Shown in pieces: positions 15,703 through 25,297 of a DNA stretch of 64,000 nt. The position numbers and the translations under genes are program-made. Numbering within the stretch: position 1 is the first letter of the stretch; every line of letters begins with the position of its first letter. This DNA comes from Albibacterium sp963696875 (lineage in GTDB: Bacteria > Bacteroidota > Bacteroidia > Sphingobacteriales > Sphingobacteriaceae): the NCBI GenBank assembly GCA_963696875.1, contig CAVOLQ010000007.1:555247-619246 (forward strand). The letters are read 5' to 3'. The notes under the pieces are model-generated. The model was not told where the DNA came from, made no database searches, and worked only from the letters and a program-made list of their open reading frames with translations.

Positions 15703-18702
15703 TTAGATTTTTACTGTTTTAGTCGAATCGAATGCTTTCGCTTCTTTTGCTTCAGCGCTTCCCTTTTCTAAATCATAAACGATTGGTGCAGATAGGAAAA
15801 TTGAAGAATACGTTCCTAAGATTATACCTATTAGGATTGCAAATGAGAATCCACGAATTACTTCACCACCAAATACAAATAACACGGCAATAACAAATAT
15901 TACGGTTAATGAGGTAATGATTGTACGGGATAAGGTTCTATTTATAGCCTCGTTTATAATAACGGCATGGTCAATTTTCTTAGAGCTAGGCATTCCCAAG
16001 TATTCCCTTAGTCTGTCGAATACCACAACTGTATCGTTGATAGAATAAGCCACTACCGTAAGAATCGCAGCTATTAAGGATTGGTTCATATCCATTTCAA
16101 AAGGAAGGATCCCGTCAAATATTGAGAATATACCTAATACTACAATGGCATCGTGAACTAAGCCTAAAGCAGCGGCAACACTATATTCCCATTTTTTGAA
16201 ACGGAAGAGTATATAAAGTCCAATTCCTAAAATGGCAAAGATGACAGAATAAACTGCGGAGGTCTTTAAGTCATTTGCGATCGTTGGACCTACTTTTTGA
16301 GAACTTACAATTTCGTATTTAACGCCGACTTTCGCTAAACCTTCATTTAGTTTTACTAAAACGTTATTATCAGCGGCATCGTTTGTTTCATCAACAAGGA
16401 ATGCAGTTGTAATTCTCAATTGGTCGTTTCCACCGTAGGTTTTTACTTCTGTACCTTCACCGAATGACGCATTTAAATCATTTCTTACCTCTTCGAGATT
16501 AACATCCTGATCAAACTTGGCTACATAGGTTCTTCCTCCTTTAAAATCTACTCCAAGAGTAAAACCTTTGGTAAACATGAATATTAAACTAATTACCATA
16601 GCTGCCGAGGAAATCATGTAATATATTTTCCTTTTGTTAACAAAGCCGTAATTCGCATCTTTTAATGTATTAGCACTCCATGGATACGATACCGTGATCT
16701 TCCAATCTTTTTTCAACATCCATTCAAAGATTATTCTTGAGATGAAGATAGAAGTGAATAACGAAGTTATAATACCGATCATTAAGGTAGTTGCAAAACC
16801 TACAATTGGTCCTGATCCAAAAGAGTAAAGAATGGCTCCGACAATAAACGTTGTCAATTGAGAATCGAGAATAGAAGGCATGGCGTGCTTGTATCCATCT
16901 GCGATTACCTGGCGCATTGATTTACCCGGTACCATCTCCTCTCGTATCCGTTCATAGATCAGAACGTTGGCATCAACCGCAGTTCCCATCGTTAGAACGA
17001 TACCAGCGATTCCGGGGAGAGTTAGTACGGCCCCCAGTGATGCGAGGATTCCCAAAATGAAGAAAACGTTGATGATTACTGCAATATTTGCTACTAAGCC
17101 TGCACGGTTATAATAAAACAACATGAAGACTAATACTAGAGCAAAACCTACAACAGCTGAGGTAACTCCAGCCGTAATTGCTGCCTGACCTAAAGTTGGG
17201 CCAATAATCGCTTCTTCCACAATTTTTGCAGGAGCTGGTAAACGACCTGCTTTTAAGATGTTTGCTAAATCTTTGGTATCTTCAATTTGAAAATTACCAG
17301 TTATAGAGGAAATACCATCTGGAATTTCGTTTTGTACCGTTGGTGCAGAGTAGACTACGTTGTCCAACACAATGGCAATTGATTGTTTATGGGTAGGATT
17401 TGCAGAAGCGGCAGCAGTAATTCTTTTCCATTGTCTACCGCCTTCAGTGGTCATGTACATGGTTACCTGTGGATTTCCACGTTGATCAAAATCAGAACGA
17501 GCATCGGTAACAACGTTACCAGCTAAAGCTGCCGAACCATCTAAATTGCTTGGTTTTAGGGCATACAATTCAAATACTCTTTCAGTATTACTTACCGGTT
17601 TAACTGCCCAAGCTAATTTAACGTTAGAAGGAATAATACTTTTTATGATCGGATTCGCCAAGTAAGAATTTACAAGTGCCGTATCCTTTAAGGCTACGTA
17701 TCCAATTGTTGGGCCTGGACGTAAAACTTGTTCACCATTTGCGGCTTGGCCGGTAGAAGGGGCTAGGACGGCAAATAAAGGATTCTGCGCAGTAGCTAAT
17801 GCAGATTCTTTACTAGTGATTTCAGTAGAGTCAGTTTTACCAGTTAATGCAGCTAATTTACCAGCTTCAGATGAAGCGGCTGTTGTGTCAACTTCGGTTG
17901 TTGCAACAGCTTTTTTAGTTGTGTCTTTTAAGGTGCTGGCCAGTGTTCTATTAATATTCTCTAATAAAGGAAATATTTCAAGGTTATCGTATGTTTCCCA
18001 GAATTCTAATTTTGCCGAGCCTTGCAATAGTTTACGCACTCTATCTTTATCTGTTACACCAGGTAGCTCGATAAGAATTCTATTGGAACCCTGTTGTTTT
18101 TGGATATTTGGAGCACTTACTCCGAATTTGTCGATACGTGTTCTAAGAATATTAAATGAACGATCAATTGCACTTTCCGATTCTTTTTTTAAGAAGCTAA
18201 GTATTTCTGCATCAGTTGACTTCTGTGTTACTAATGCCGCATTGTCTTTAGTTGCGAAAAACGTGGATAGTGGTTTGTTTGGATCAAGTTTTTTGAACTC
18301 TTCTCCAAATAAGGTTACATAGTCTTTCTGGCTTTCCTTACTCAATTGATCAGCATTGTCTAATGCCTTGTTAAAGTTTTCGTCTTTAGGGTTTTCCGCA
18401 AGGTTAGCGATTAGTTCTTTCAAAGAGATTTCCATCGTAACGTTCATTCCCCCTTTTAGGTCAAGACCTAGTGCAATTTCGCGTTCTTTAGCTTGGAGGT
18501 ATGTAAAATCAATGAACCCTAAATTGTAAACCGTTTGATCTGCTATTGAGTCTAAATAGGCTCTTTCCTTAAGAGGATCACCGTTAGCATATTCAACTGC
18601 TTGACGTTCTACTTTGCGCGTAACAAATGTGAATGATATAGAATACAGACACGCAAGCGTTAACAGTATTGTAAAAAATTGAATCAGACCTTTCCCTTGC
18701 AT
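15703..18702 (-). CDS. secDF: Protein translocase subunit SecDF (fused)
   Basis: 999 residues. SecD occupies about 1-620 with a large periplasmic domain, including the P1 pattern LGLDLKGGMNVTMEI (about 77) and helices around FMLFYYNRAGLVANIAVIIN with GIVLTMGTAVDANVLIYERI. SecF occupies about 680-985, with the start-like YMISSAAMVISLI, GVDFKGGRTYVAKF and YSINDTVVVFDRLREYL. The fusion uses proton motive force to help pull exported proteins through SecYEG. The insertion of about 100 residues in the SecD periplasmic domain, rich in Thr/Ala/Ser, is typical for Bacteroidota. Nothing appears broken. Confidence 0.97.
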   Translation of the reverse strand: MQGKGLIQFFTILLTLACLYSISFTFVTRKVERQAVEYANGDPLKERAYLDSIADQTVYNLGFIDFTYLQAKEREIALGLDLKGGMNVTMEISLKELIANLAENPKDENFNKALDNADQLSKESQKDYVTLFGEEFKKLDPNKPLSTFFATKDNAALVTQKSTDAEILSFLKKESESAIDRSFNILRTRIDKFGVSAPNIQKQQGSNRILIELPGVTDKDRVRKLLQGSAKLEFWETYDNLEIFPLLENINRTLASTLKDTTKKAVATTEVDTTAASSEAGKLAALTGKTDSTEITSKESALATAQNPLFAVLAPSTGQAANGEQVLRPGPTIGYVALKDTALVNSYLANPIIKSIIPSNVKLAWAVKPVSNTERVFELYALKPSNLDGSAALAGNVVTDARSDFDQRGNPQVTMYMTTEGGRQWKRITAAASANPTHKQSIAIVLDNVVYSAPTVQNEIPDGISSITGNFQIEDTKDLANILKAGRLPAPAKIVEEAIIGPTLGQAAITAGVTSAVVGFALVLVFMLFYYNRAGLVANIAVIINVFFILGILASLGAVLTLPGIAGIVLTMGTAVDANVLIYERIREEMVPGKSMRQVIADGYKHAMPSILDSQLTTFIVGAILYSFGSGPIVGFATTLMIGIITSLFTSIFISRIIFEWMLKKDWKITVSYPWSANTLKDANYGFVNKRKIYYMISSAAMVISLIFMFTKGFTLGVDFKGGRTYVAKFDQDVNLEEVRNDLNASFGEGTEVKTYGGNDQLRITTAFLVDETNDAADNNVLVKLNEGLAKVGVKYEIVSSQKVGPTIANDLKTSAVYSVIFAILGIGLYILFRFKKWEYSVAAALGLVHDAIVVLGIFSIFDGILPFEMDMNQSLIAAILTVVAYSINDTVVVFDRLREYLGMPSSKKIDHAVIINEAINRTLSRTIITSLTVIFVIAVLFVFGGEVIRGFSFAILIGIILGTYSSIFLSAPIVYDLEKGSAEAKEAKAFDSTKTVKI

Positions 18703-18754
18703 AATTATTTTTTGTAAAAATTCTTTACTTAGTATAGTTTTTCGTTAAGAACGG

Positions 18755-18762
18755 CAAATCTA
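18755..18762 (-). promoter_or_regulatory. -7 promoter box for secDF
   Basis: The minus strand reads TAGATTTG, a full match to TAnnTTTG, about 52 bases before the secDF ATG. The -33 element is not clear. Confidence 0.5.
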
Positions 18763-18857
18763 TGAAAATTTTGAATATTTGAGTATTATTTTTAAAATAT
18801 TGACTTATTGGTTAATTAATATTTTTTTGAGGTGCCTATCAAGAAAAGGATCATAAC

Positions 18858-19343
18858 TTATTTCCTTTTCTCATAGATCATAAAGTTGTAGTCGTATGGG
18901 TTTTTGTCATCAGCATTGTGATAAGACTCCGAAACCAGCTGCCATAAATCCTGCAAAATGGGCGGGAAGAAAGCATCCGCCTCAAATTCAGCATAAATTA
19001 GCGTGAAATAGATTCGATCTACTTTATCCATCGCTAGACTATAGATTTCTGCTCCGCCTATAATGAAATTTTCTTCTTTAGGATTACAAATAGCTAAGGC
19101 TTCTTCCAAAGAATGTACTACTTCTGCTCCTTCAACGTTATAATCTTTCTGCCTAGTAATAATAATATTCCTTCTGTAGGGCAAAGGTTTGCCTACTGAT
19201 TCAAAGGTTTTGCGTCCCATGATAACGGTATGCCCAGTTGTAGTTTTTTTGAAAAACTTTAAATCTTCAGGCATTCGCCATAGCAGGCTATTTCTTTTGC
19301 CAATTGCATTGTTTTGTGCGGCCGCTACAATGATAGAATTCAT
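18858..19343 (-). CDS. folA: Dihydrofolate reductase
   Basis: 161 residues. The start IIVAAAQNNAIGKRNSLLWR holds the NADPH/folate-binding Trp-Arg segment, MPEDLKFFKK the catalytic acid region (Asp near 27), then VIMGRKTFESVGKPLPYRRN and the FIIGGAEIYSLAM phosphate-binding GG. It reduces dihydrofolate with NADPH. It lies 14 bases after the thymidylate synthase stop, the common thyA-folA pair in which DHFR regenerates the folate oxidised by ThyA. Confidence 0.97.
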   Translation of the reverse strand: MNSIIVAAAQNNAIGKRNSLLWRMPEDLKFFKKTTTGHTVIMGRKTFESVGKPLPYRRNIIITRQKDYNVEGAEVVHSLEEALAICNPKEENFIIGGAEIYSLAMDKVDRIYFTLIYAEFEADAFFPPILQDLWQLVSESYHNADDKNPYDYNFMIYEKRK

Positions 19344-19357
19344 GGATTATGTTTTTA

Positions 19358-20179
19358 TTAAACCGCTACTTGAGCTTTGATGTGCGGGTCTGGGTTGTAA
19401 TTTTCTAAAGAGAAATCTTCGAACTTAAACCCAAAAATATCTTTTACCTTAGGGTTTATTTTTAATTGAGGAAGATCTTTAGGTGTTCTTTTCAATTGAA
19501 GTTGTGTTTGATCTAAGTGGTTACTATAAAGGTGCGCATCCCCTAAAGTATGTATAAAATCTGCTGCTTCCATGTCGCAAACTTGCGCTACCATCATCGT
19601 TAGTAACGCATAAGAGGCAATATTAAAAGGAACACCCAAAAAGATATCTGCACTTCTTTGGTACAGTTGACAAGAAAGCTGGGGCTTGGTTTGATTTTTT
19701 GATGGATCAGCTGGTGCGACATAAAACTGGAAAAAAGCATGGCAGGGTGGGAGAGCCATGTTCTCTATTTCTGCGACATTCCAAGCGGAAACAATAATCC
19801 TCCTCGAATCGGGGTTGGTTTTTAACTGTTGTATGACTTGGGAGATTTGATCGATATGCTTTCCATCTGGAGTTGGCCATGAGCGCCATTGGGACCCATA
19901 AACTGGTCCAAGGTTGCCTTCTTCATCTGCCCATTCATCCCAAATTCTTACTTTGTTTTCTTTAAGGTAGCTAATGTTGGTATCGCCGCTTAAAAACCAA
20001 ATGAGTTCGTGAATAATGGACCTTAAATGAAGTTTTTTTGTAGTGATCAAGGGGAAGCCCTTTTTTAAATCAAATCTCATTTGATAGCCAAAAATACTTC
20101 GCGTACCTGTTCCCGTCCGATCGTGCTTCTCCACACCTTCATCATACACCTTCCGCATTAATTCAAGATACTGCTGCAT
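19358..20179 (-). CDS. thyA: Thymidylate synthase
   Basis: 273 residues. The active-site Cys is in LPPCHAFFQFYV (about 158). RTGTGTRSIFGYQMRFDL (about 22-39) carries the phosphate-binding Arg, and DAHLYSNHLDQTQLQL is the conserved dUMP-binding stretch. The enzyme methylates dUMP to dTMP using methylene-tetrahydrofolate. Loss of a few residues relative to longer homologues is normal. It is first in a two-gene unit with folA and has a promoter match upstream. Confidence 0.97.
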   Translation of the reverse strand: MQQYLELMRKVYDEGVEKHDRTGTGTRSIFGYQMRFDLKKGFPLITTKKLHLRSIIHELIWFLSGDTNISYLKENKVRIWDEWADEEGNLGPVYGSQWRSWPTPDGKHIDQISQVIQQLKTNPDSRRIIVSAWNVAEIENMALPPCHAFFQFYVAPADPSKNQTKPQLSCQLYQRSADIFLGVPFNIASYALLTMMVAQVCDMEAADFIHTLGDAHLYSNHLDQTQLQLKRTPKDLPQLKINPKVKDIFGFKFEDFSLENYNPDPHIKAQVAV

Positions 20180-20202
20180 TTTATTCTAATTTGTTCAATT
20201 TG

Positions 20203-20231
20203 TAAAGATAAGGAATTTATCGAAAGACCAA
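20203..20231 (-). promoter_or_regulatory. Promoter upstream of thyA
   Basis: On the minus strand a TTG (at 20231-20229) is followed after 18 bases by TATCTTTA (20210-20203), close to the -33 TTTG and -7 TAnnTTTG pattern with one mismatch. Confidence 0.45.
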
Positions 20232-20259
20232 CTAGTGTTATAGGGTTTAGAACTACGTA

Positions 20260-20811
20260 TTATAAAATGTTTTTTATCCCTTCCATAATAATTTCTAAAA
20301 AGTTTCCTGCGTTTAGTCCTTTTTGCGAATTGATATAAAAATAGATTATTAAGAGAATTATTGCAAGCCACAGGAATCGCTTAAAAAGCATGGCTGAAAT
20401 AATTAATACAATTGGAAAAAGTAATAAAAGAAACCAACTTATTTTATATATTTTAAGTCCGCCTTCCTTTTTTAATGCGTAAAACAAACTGGAATGGGTT
20501 CCGCTCGAGTTTTTATGTTGAAGATAAACGAAAGTGGAATTTTCAATCTCGTTTGAAGTAATTGCCACGCCATCATTAAATTTCAGGGGGTAATTGAATC
20601 CATTTATAGTGAATTGGAAGGTTCCATTAATGTTTTCTAGTGGTTTTTCTAAAGAATCGCAAGCCAAAATCGCTAACTTGTTATTTTGAGTAAGGGTTTC
20701 TTTGATAATAAAATTATTGATTTGCATATCGTCTTCCTGCTCTCCATAGACGAGTCCATAGGAAAATAGAAAAATCAAAAAGAAGAGCATTTTATTTAGC
20801 TGTATATTCAT
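20260..20811 (-). CDS. Membrane protein of unknown function
   Basis: 183 residues, not recognised. It has an N-terminal signal peptide (about 1-23, FFLIFLFSYGLVYG), then an extracytoplasmic beta-rich part of about 95 residues (NGTFQFTINGFNYPLKF). Two hydrophobic helices follow at about 124-142 (WFLLLLFPIVLIISAML) and 145-160, and a short amphipathic tail. The predicted shape is a secreted domain anchored by a C-terminal hairpin. It is a lone gene between thyA and an outer-membrane protein gene. Codon use is like its neighbours. Confidence 0.6.
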   Translation of the reverse strand: MNIQLNKMLFFLIFLFSYGLVYGEQEDDMQINNFIIKETLTQNNKLAILACDSLEKPLENINGTFQFTINGFNYPLKFNDGVAITSNEIENSTFVYLQHKNSSGTHSSLFYALKKEGGLKIYKISWFLLLLFPIVLIISAMLFKRFLWLAIILLIIYFYINSQKGLNAGNFLEIIMEGIKNIL

Positions 20812-20959
20812 AATCTATGCAAACTTTGCAATGTTAACGAAACCATCATAAGTTTGCAAATTCACTCATAAGAAAACTATTTAATCTTGATAGCTTCATC
20901 GCCATCCTCTCATGATAGCTTCATTAAGATTATAAAATTCGGAAGTGTCGAAGTGGAAA

Positions 20960-21017
20960 AAATTTACATCAATAAAAAAAGGGGCATACGCCCCCTTTTT
21001 TATTGATGTAAATTTTT
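20960..21017 (-). terminator. Strong terminator after the beta-barrel gene
   Basis: A very long near-perfect inverted repeat: a GGGGC/GCCCC core flanked by A and T tracts and then TTTACATCAATAA paired with TTATTGATGTAAA. The stem is about 25 bp around ATAC. It lies directly after the stop codon of the 21019-21639 gene. Confidence 0.85.
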
Positions 21018-21018
21018 T

Positions 21019-21639
21019 TTATAGAGCAAAGCCCACAGAAAAGGAAAGAACTCGGTTGTTTTGTTTTACAGTAGAATTGTTAGGTGCAATATCTGATAAA
21101 CCTAGACCATAACCGGCTCCAAGCGTTAATCCGCTTGATAATTGGTAACCCGCTAAGAAGTTGACCCCAGCATCAAAACCTTTTTGATCTTTATCTTTAC
21201 CAAATTTGAAATCGGTTTGAACAGATCCAAGGTTGGATTCCAATTTGTTTTTTCCCGAAATGCCGAATGCGGCATATGGACCAGCTCCAATAAAGAAGTT
21301 GCCTGTATTTCCGGTATAGAATTTAGCAACTGCGTTTACAGGTACTTCAATCCACATTGTATTTTGGGTAAAAGAATGGGTTCCATTATCATAAAATTTC
21401 GCTCCTTTTCCTTGGAGGGAGACCCCTGGTTGGATATAAAAATTAGTAGATATTGGTGCATCTAAGTAGGCAGTAACATGGAAGTTAGTAGAAGACTTCG
21501 TGTCAAAGGTGCTATTGTTGTTGTTAAAATGATAATTAGGTAAGTTTACCCCTGCCTTAATTCCATATCCCATTGGAGCCTGAGCAAATGCTCCTAGTCC
21601 GAATAGTACTGCTGTAGCAGATAAAATTAGCTTTTTCAT
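21019..21639 (-). CDS. Outer-membrane beta-barrel protein, PorT-like
   Basis: 206 residues. A signal peptide (about 1-19, ending GAFAQ) is followed by alternating hydrophobic strands typical of an eight-stranded barrel: YGIKAGVNLPNYHF, NFYIQPGVSLQGKGAKF, AKFYTGNTGNFFIGAGPYAA and the final NRVLSFSVGFAL with a terminal aromatic-X-Leu signature. Members of this outer_membrane_beta-barrel family are abundant in Bacteroidota and mostly without a known ligand. A lone gene with its own promoter and terminator. Confidence 0.8.
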   Translation of the reverse strand: MKKLILSATAVLFGLGAFAQAPMGYGIKAGVNLPNYHFNNNNSTFDTKSSTNFHVTAYLDAPISTNFYIQPGVSLQGKGAKFYDNGTHSFTQNTMWIEVPVNAVAKFYTGNTGNFFIGAGPYAAFGISGKNKLESNLGSVQTDFKFGKDKDQKGFDAGVNFLAGYQLSSGLTLGAGYGLGLSDIAPNNSTVKQNNRVLSFSVGFAL

Positions 21640-21690
21640 AATTTTTAATTTAGGTGTTTATTAACAAATTACTCTGTGCAATGGTCAAGC

Positions 21691-21698
21691 CAAAAGTA
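21691..21698 (-). promoter_or_regulatory. -7 promoter box for the PorT-like gene
   Basis: The minus strand reads TACTTTTG, matching TAnnTTTG, about 52 bases before the ATG. A TTG lies about 16 bases upstream. Confidence 0.45.
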
Positions 21699-21818
21699 TA
21701 ACTTGTTGTTTTTCAATGATATTTTGTTTTGTAGCAAATCTTTGCAAAGAAAGATACTGTACTGAATTTTATACAGTTTATAGAATGGAAAATACACTGT
21801 GTAATTGGTTGCAACGAC

Positions 21819-23528
21819 TTAAAGTTCTTCTTTAATGATTGATCTATCACTCACTCCCAGATCATATAATTGTTTTTCAACCTCGTCCATCATCGCTTCC
21901 GGACCGCATAAATAGAACTTTTTACTCAGATCAGGAATGTTCGCTTTTAGGAAATCTTTGGTGATGTGTCCGTAAGCAAAGTCATTTGCTCGTTCTTGAG
22001 ATAAAATAGAGATGAAATTGTCTTTCAATAGCGCTTTGAACTCTGATTCAAGAATAATGTCATTTTTGCACTTATTTGCAAAGATCAATCGGTTTTGACC
22101 AAGTTCGTTTTTTGCTTTCAGGCTTCTCAGTATAGAAATGAAAGGAGTGACGCCCGCGCCTCCTGCTATAAAAACGCCTTCTCCTCTATATGCGATAGTA
22201 CCGAATGCTTCGTGGATAATAAGTTCATCACCCTTAACCAGCGTTAAAAGATGCTTAGTTACCCCATTGTGTTTAGGATAGGTTTTAATTGTAAATTCCA
22301 AACAGTCATTCTCCGGAAGGGAAGTGAATGTAAACGGTCTCAATTCATTTTTCCATCCCTCTTTGCTTATAGAAATTTCAGCGGCCTGTCCTGGAAAATA
22401 AGAAAAATCAGGTGGTTTTTCGGTAACAATTTTTAGTACGTTATGAGTTACATTTTCGATTGAAAGTATCTTTACGATATGCTTCTTAATTGATTTTCCA
22501 ATATGTGGTTGAATATTCTTTTTTATGTGTCTTTTAAGCATTAACTCTTCTAGTAAAGAGGTGAGATTTAAAGATGCACAAGCAATGCATTCGTCTGCAG
22601 CCCCATAGTAAATATACAGAGTATCTCCAAACAGGGCTGCTCCTGTTGGGAAACAAACCTTATTTACTACACCAGTTAATTCGTAGTCATTTTGTGGTTT
22701 AAATAATTGGTAAGGAAGCCTCGAGATCTCTCTTTGTGGATTATCAAGATCCATTAAAGCGATACGGACGGTATAAGTATATCCGCCAAGATGGCCATTT
22801 ACGCCATGGTAGACGATTAACCATCCTTCTTTTGTTTCAATTGGTGGGCATCCAGAACCGATGAAACTTAATTCTTGACTAAATCTCGGTGAAAGCATGA
22901 TGTTTTTATCGAAATTCTCGAAATAGTTCCCCCAAAACTCATCCGTGAGCTCATGTAAGCTTTCTACCGCAACAATTTGTATTTCAGGTTTGATCCTGTG
23001 CATGAAATAGAATTTATTATTTATCTTTCTCGGAAAGAAGACGACATCCTTATCCATTAAATAGCCATCGCCTATGTTCATAGAAAAGTACTTATTGGTT
23101 ACCTTTCCCATCGGTTGTACGATGTTTTTAAAATCATTTATCTTTATTTTAGGAGTTATTATCCCATGCTTTTCAAAGTGCTTCAAATCTTTTGAAGTCG
23201 CCAATGCACCGCACGCATTGGCGCCGTCAAAAGCAATGTAGGTAAGGTAAAATGTATCTTCAATCTTTACAATACGAGGATCTTCCATGCCGTGTGACTC
23301 GTATTCAAATTCGGGACTCAGGATAGGCACACTTGAACGCTCGATTAGATCTAAGGGGCCTTGTAATTTGCAGAAGCCGATACTGGAATAATTCCCTTTT
23401 TTTACTGCTCTATAAAATAAAGAAACGTCGTCACCTTCGCGTATAGCCGCTGGATTTAATACAGACTCATTTTCAAAAGGCAAATTGGTACTTCTTAGAA
23501 TTACACCTTCCTTTCTAACTGTTATCAT
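21819..23528 (-). CDS. Fusion of a GH130-type glycosidase/phosphorylase domain with a ferredoxin-NADP reductase-like domain
   Basis: 569 residues in one uninterrupted frame. Residues 1 to about 325 look like the five-bladed propeller of family GH130, which acts on beta-mannosides by phosphorolysis or hydrolysis. The GMEDPR motif with the expected catalytic Asp83 and the late YYGAADECIACA strand (307-318) are visible. After a basic linker (about 326-348) comes a flavin reductase fold: RPFTFTS (397-403) for FAD, GVFIAGGAGVTPF (451-463) and FYLCGPEAMM (about 540) for the nicotinamide nucleotide. No 2Fe-2S cysteines are seen. The second domain has no ATG of its own near the linker. Each domain alone is common in Bacteroidota, but I know of no described protein joining them. 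It is a lone gene, so context gives no substrate. Confidence 0.8.
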   Translation of the reverse strand: MITVRKEGVILRSTNLPFENESVLNPAAIREGDDVSLFYRAVKKGNYSSIGFCKLQGPLDLIERSSVPILSPEFEYESHGMEDPRIVKIEDTFYLTYIAFDGANACGALATSKDLKHFEKHGIITPKIKINDFKNIVQPMGKVTNKYFSMNIGDGYLMDKDVVFFPRKINNKFYFMHRIKPEIQIVAVESLHELTDEFWGNYFENFDKNIMLSPRFSQELSFIGSGCPPIETKEGWLIVYHGVNGHLGGYTYTVRIALMDLDNPQREISRLPYQLFKPQNDYELTGVVNKVCFPTGAALFGDTLYIYYGAADECIACASLNLTSLLEELMLKRHIKKNIQPHIGKSIKKHIVKILSIENVTHNVLKIVTEKPPDFSYFPGQAAEISISKEGWKNELRPFTFTSLPENDCLEFTIKTYPKHNGVTKHLLTLVKGDELIIHEAFGTIAYRGEGVFIAGGAGVTPFISILRSLKAKNELGQNRLIFANKCKNDIILESEFKALLKDNFISILSQERANDFAYGHITKDFLKANIPDLSKKFYLCGPEAMMDEVEKQLYDLGVSDRSIIKEEL

Positions 23529-23663
23529 TTATGTTGGTTTTTATAGATGGCAGATTTTGATATGCTGTATTCCATTATATTTGTGATATAAAAAATAACA
23601 AGTTACGGGTGCAATAAGTTTTCATTCCATCGTCATACTTATATTTTCTTCAGACCTTATTCT

Positions 23664-23706
23664 CACATCCTCAGGGACATTATAGGCGTATGTCCCCTAG
23701 GATGTT
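23664..23706. repeat. Hairpin, possible weak terminator
   Basis: ACATCCTCAGGGACAT pairs with ATGTCCCCTAGGATGT with one mismatch and one bulge around a 9-base loop. It lies downstream of the 23757-24362 gene on the minus strand but lacks a T tract. Confidence 0.55.
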
Positions 23707-23756
23707 CTTTAAGTTTCTCAAAGACATGCAGGAAATAAAATAATCAATATGGGAGC

Positions 23757-24362
23757 TCAGAATTTTATTCTCAATCCCAAACCCACTTGGAAAATATCGC
23801 CGATGGATAATGAGTTTGTATTGTGAATGTAATTGATCGTGTAATAGTCATTTGTATTTACTTCTGAATAAATGCTTATCGACTTAATTTCGGATTTATT
23901 CCAATCTTTTTCCGTATTAAATTCTATTTCTGAACTACAGGATAGGTGCGGTCTCAATGCTGGAGACCACCAATAATAACCATGTTCGTATTGCGAACCA
24001 CTAAATTTAATGGGCAGATCTTTATTGATTGTATAACTTATAAATATACCCGGGTTAATGGGATAAACTTTTGCAAAGTTTTTTATCCTTATTTCAAAAG
24101 GCCTATATGCAAATTTTGTGGAGATAATATGTAATTGGCCACCCTTCGAAGCAGGTACGTAACCATAATTGAAATCCAAATTGCCTCTTTTATTATTGAA
24201 TAATTCATATCCAGCACCGACGCTAATAAAGCCGATGCTTCCTGCAAATTGAACGGTTGCGGCATCTGGAATTAGGGTTTTGAACGCTTGTGCATAGATT
24301 TTCATTGTTCCTAACAATAGGAGCAATGCCGTAAATGATATTTTATAAATAGATGCGTTCAA
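23757..24362 (-). CDS. Outer-membrane protein of unknown function, probable beta-barrel
   Basis: 201 residues, not assigned to a named family. A signal peptide (about 1-25, LLLLLGTMKIYAQ) is followed by strands with alternating hydrophobic residues such as GSIGFISVGAGYELF and GNLDFNYGYVP, ending GDIFQVGLGLRIKF with a terminal Phe, a typical outer-membrane insertion signal. The length suits a small barrel. Its start overlaps the end of the metallophosphoesterase gene by 20 bases, so the two are likely co-translated. Confidence 0.65.
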   Translation of the reverse strand: MNASIYKISFTALLLLLGTMKIYAQAFKTLIPDAATVQFAGSIGFISVGAGYELFNNKRGNLDFNYGYVPASKGGQLHIISTKFAYRPFEIRIKNFAKVYPINPGIFISYTINKDLPIKFSGSQYEHGYYWWSPALRPHLSCSSEIEFNTEKDWNKSEIKSISIYSEVNTNDYYTINYIHNTNSLSIGDIFQVGLGLRIKF

Positions 24363-25137
24363 AACTTATTTTACTATTAACGATTTCGACCAATAAAAAC
24401 TCACTGTTTTGCATGGCATTTGTAACGACATAAGGAATACCACTATTGTCAATATCTAACAATTCAAAGCGATGAATGTGTGCATGAAAGGAGGCAAGAA
24501 ATCCCGGTGTTTGGGCGAATAGGGTTGTATAGTCTTTAAAAAGGGATTGATCAAAATCCGCCGAATTTGGCGGCACATGGGAAATAGCCACATAGTTTTT
24601 TACACCAATCTCTGGTTGCAACGCTTTTTTGAGCCAAGGAATATTAGGAACCTGTCCATTAAAATCATATTCTCTGCTATTGGTATCGTGACAAATAAAC
24701 TTTATTCCTCCGTAGGTGAAGGAATAATTGAAGTCCCCAAACATGTAGTGGAAAACATCTCCCCCTCTTGACGTAAGATCATGGTTTCCAATGACAGCCA
24801 TATAGGGGACATTTAATAAGTTAAAGCTTCTGTAAACCCATTCCATCTCTTTTAAGGTGCCAAATTCTGATAGATCACCGTCAATTACAACAAAATCTAT
24901 ACTTGGCATTGCGTTCACTTTCTTATAGAATTTAACTGCCTTATCACGAGATATATGTGTATCTCCAGTCAATGCAAACCGTATTGTATCATCAAATTCA
25001 CCGGATTCTAGTTTTTTGAGATTAATTGCATTGCTGTTTTTGAACGAATGCTTGTCGAATACTTCGTTGGGTGAATATTCATAATTCTTACAGCTAATGA
25101 ATCCAATAGCAATGAGCAGAGTATAAAAAGCTTTCAT
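24343..25137 (-). CDS. Calcineurin-like metallophosphoesterase lipoprotein
   Basis: 264 residues. The N-terminus MKAFYTLLIAIGFISC ends in a lipobox Cys16. All metal motifs of the family appear in order: GDTHIS (about 58), VIDGDLSEFG (about 82), VIGNHDLTSRG (about 114, the GNHE/D motif), AISHVPPN (about 187) and FHAHIHRFEL (about 217). Two metal ions would be bound. Substrates range from nucleotides to phosphodiesters and cannot be told here. It probably faces the periplasm or cell surface and overlaps the following barrel gene, which hints at joint work at the envelope. Confidence 0.85.
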   Translation of the reverse strand: MKAFYTLLIAIGFISCKNYEYSPNEVFDKHSFKNSNAINLKKLESGEFDDTIRFALTGDTHISRDKAVKFYKKVNAMPSIDFVVIDGDLSEFGTLKEMEWVYRSFNLLNVPYMAVIGNHDLTSRGGDVFHYMFGDFNYSFTYGGIKFICHDTNSREYDFNGQVPNIPWLKKALQPEIGVKNYVAISHVPPNSADFDQSLFKDYTTLFAQTPGFLASFHAHIHRFELLDIDNSGIPYVVTNAMQNSEFLLVEIVNSKISFERIYL

Positions 25138-25297
25138 TAAGCAATTTAATCATTTTCAATTTGTTTTTATCACGCGTAGATAATAAATCGGTCATAACGG
25201 GAAAATGAATAATATGCGCAGATCTGTTTTTGCTGGCCCGACTATTAGATTTTTTATGGTGTTTTTGGAAATAGGGGATTTCCTTATATGGATAAGG

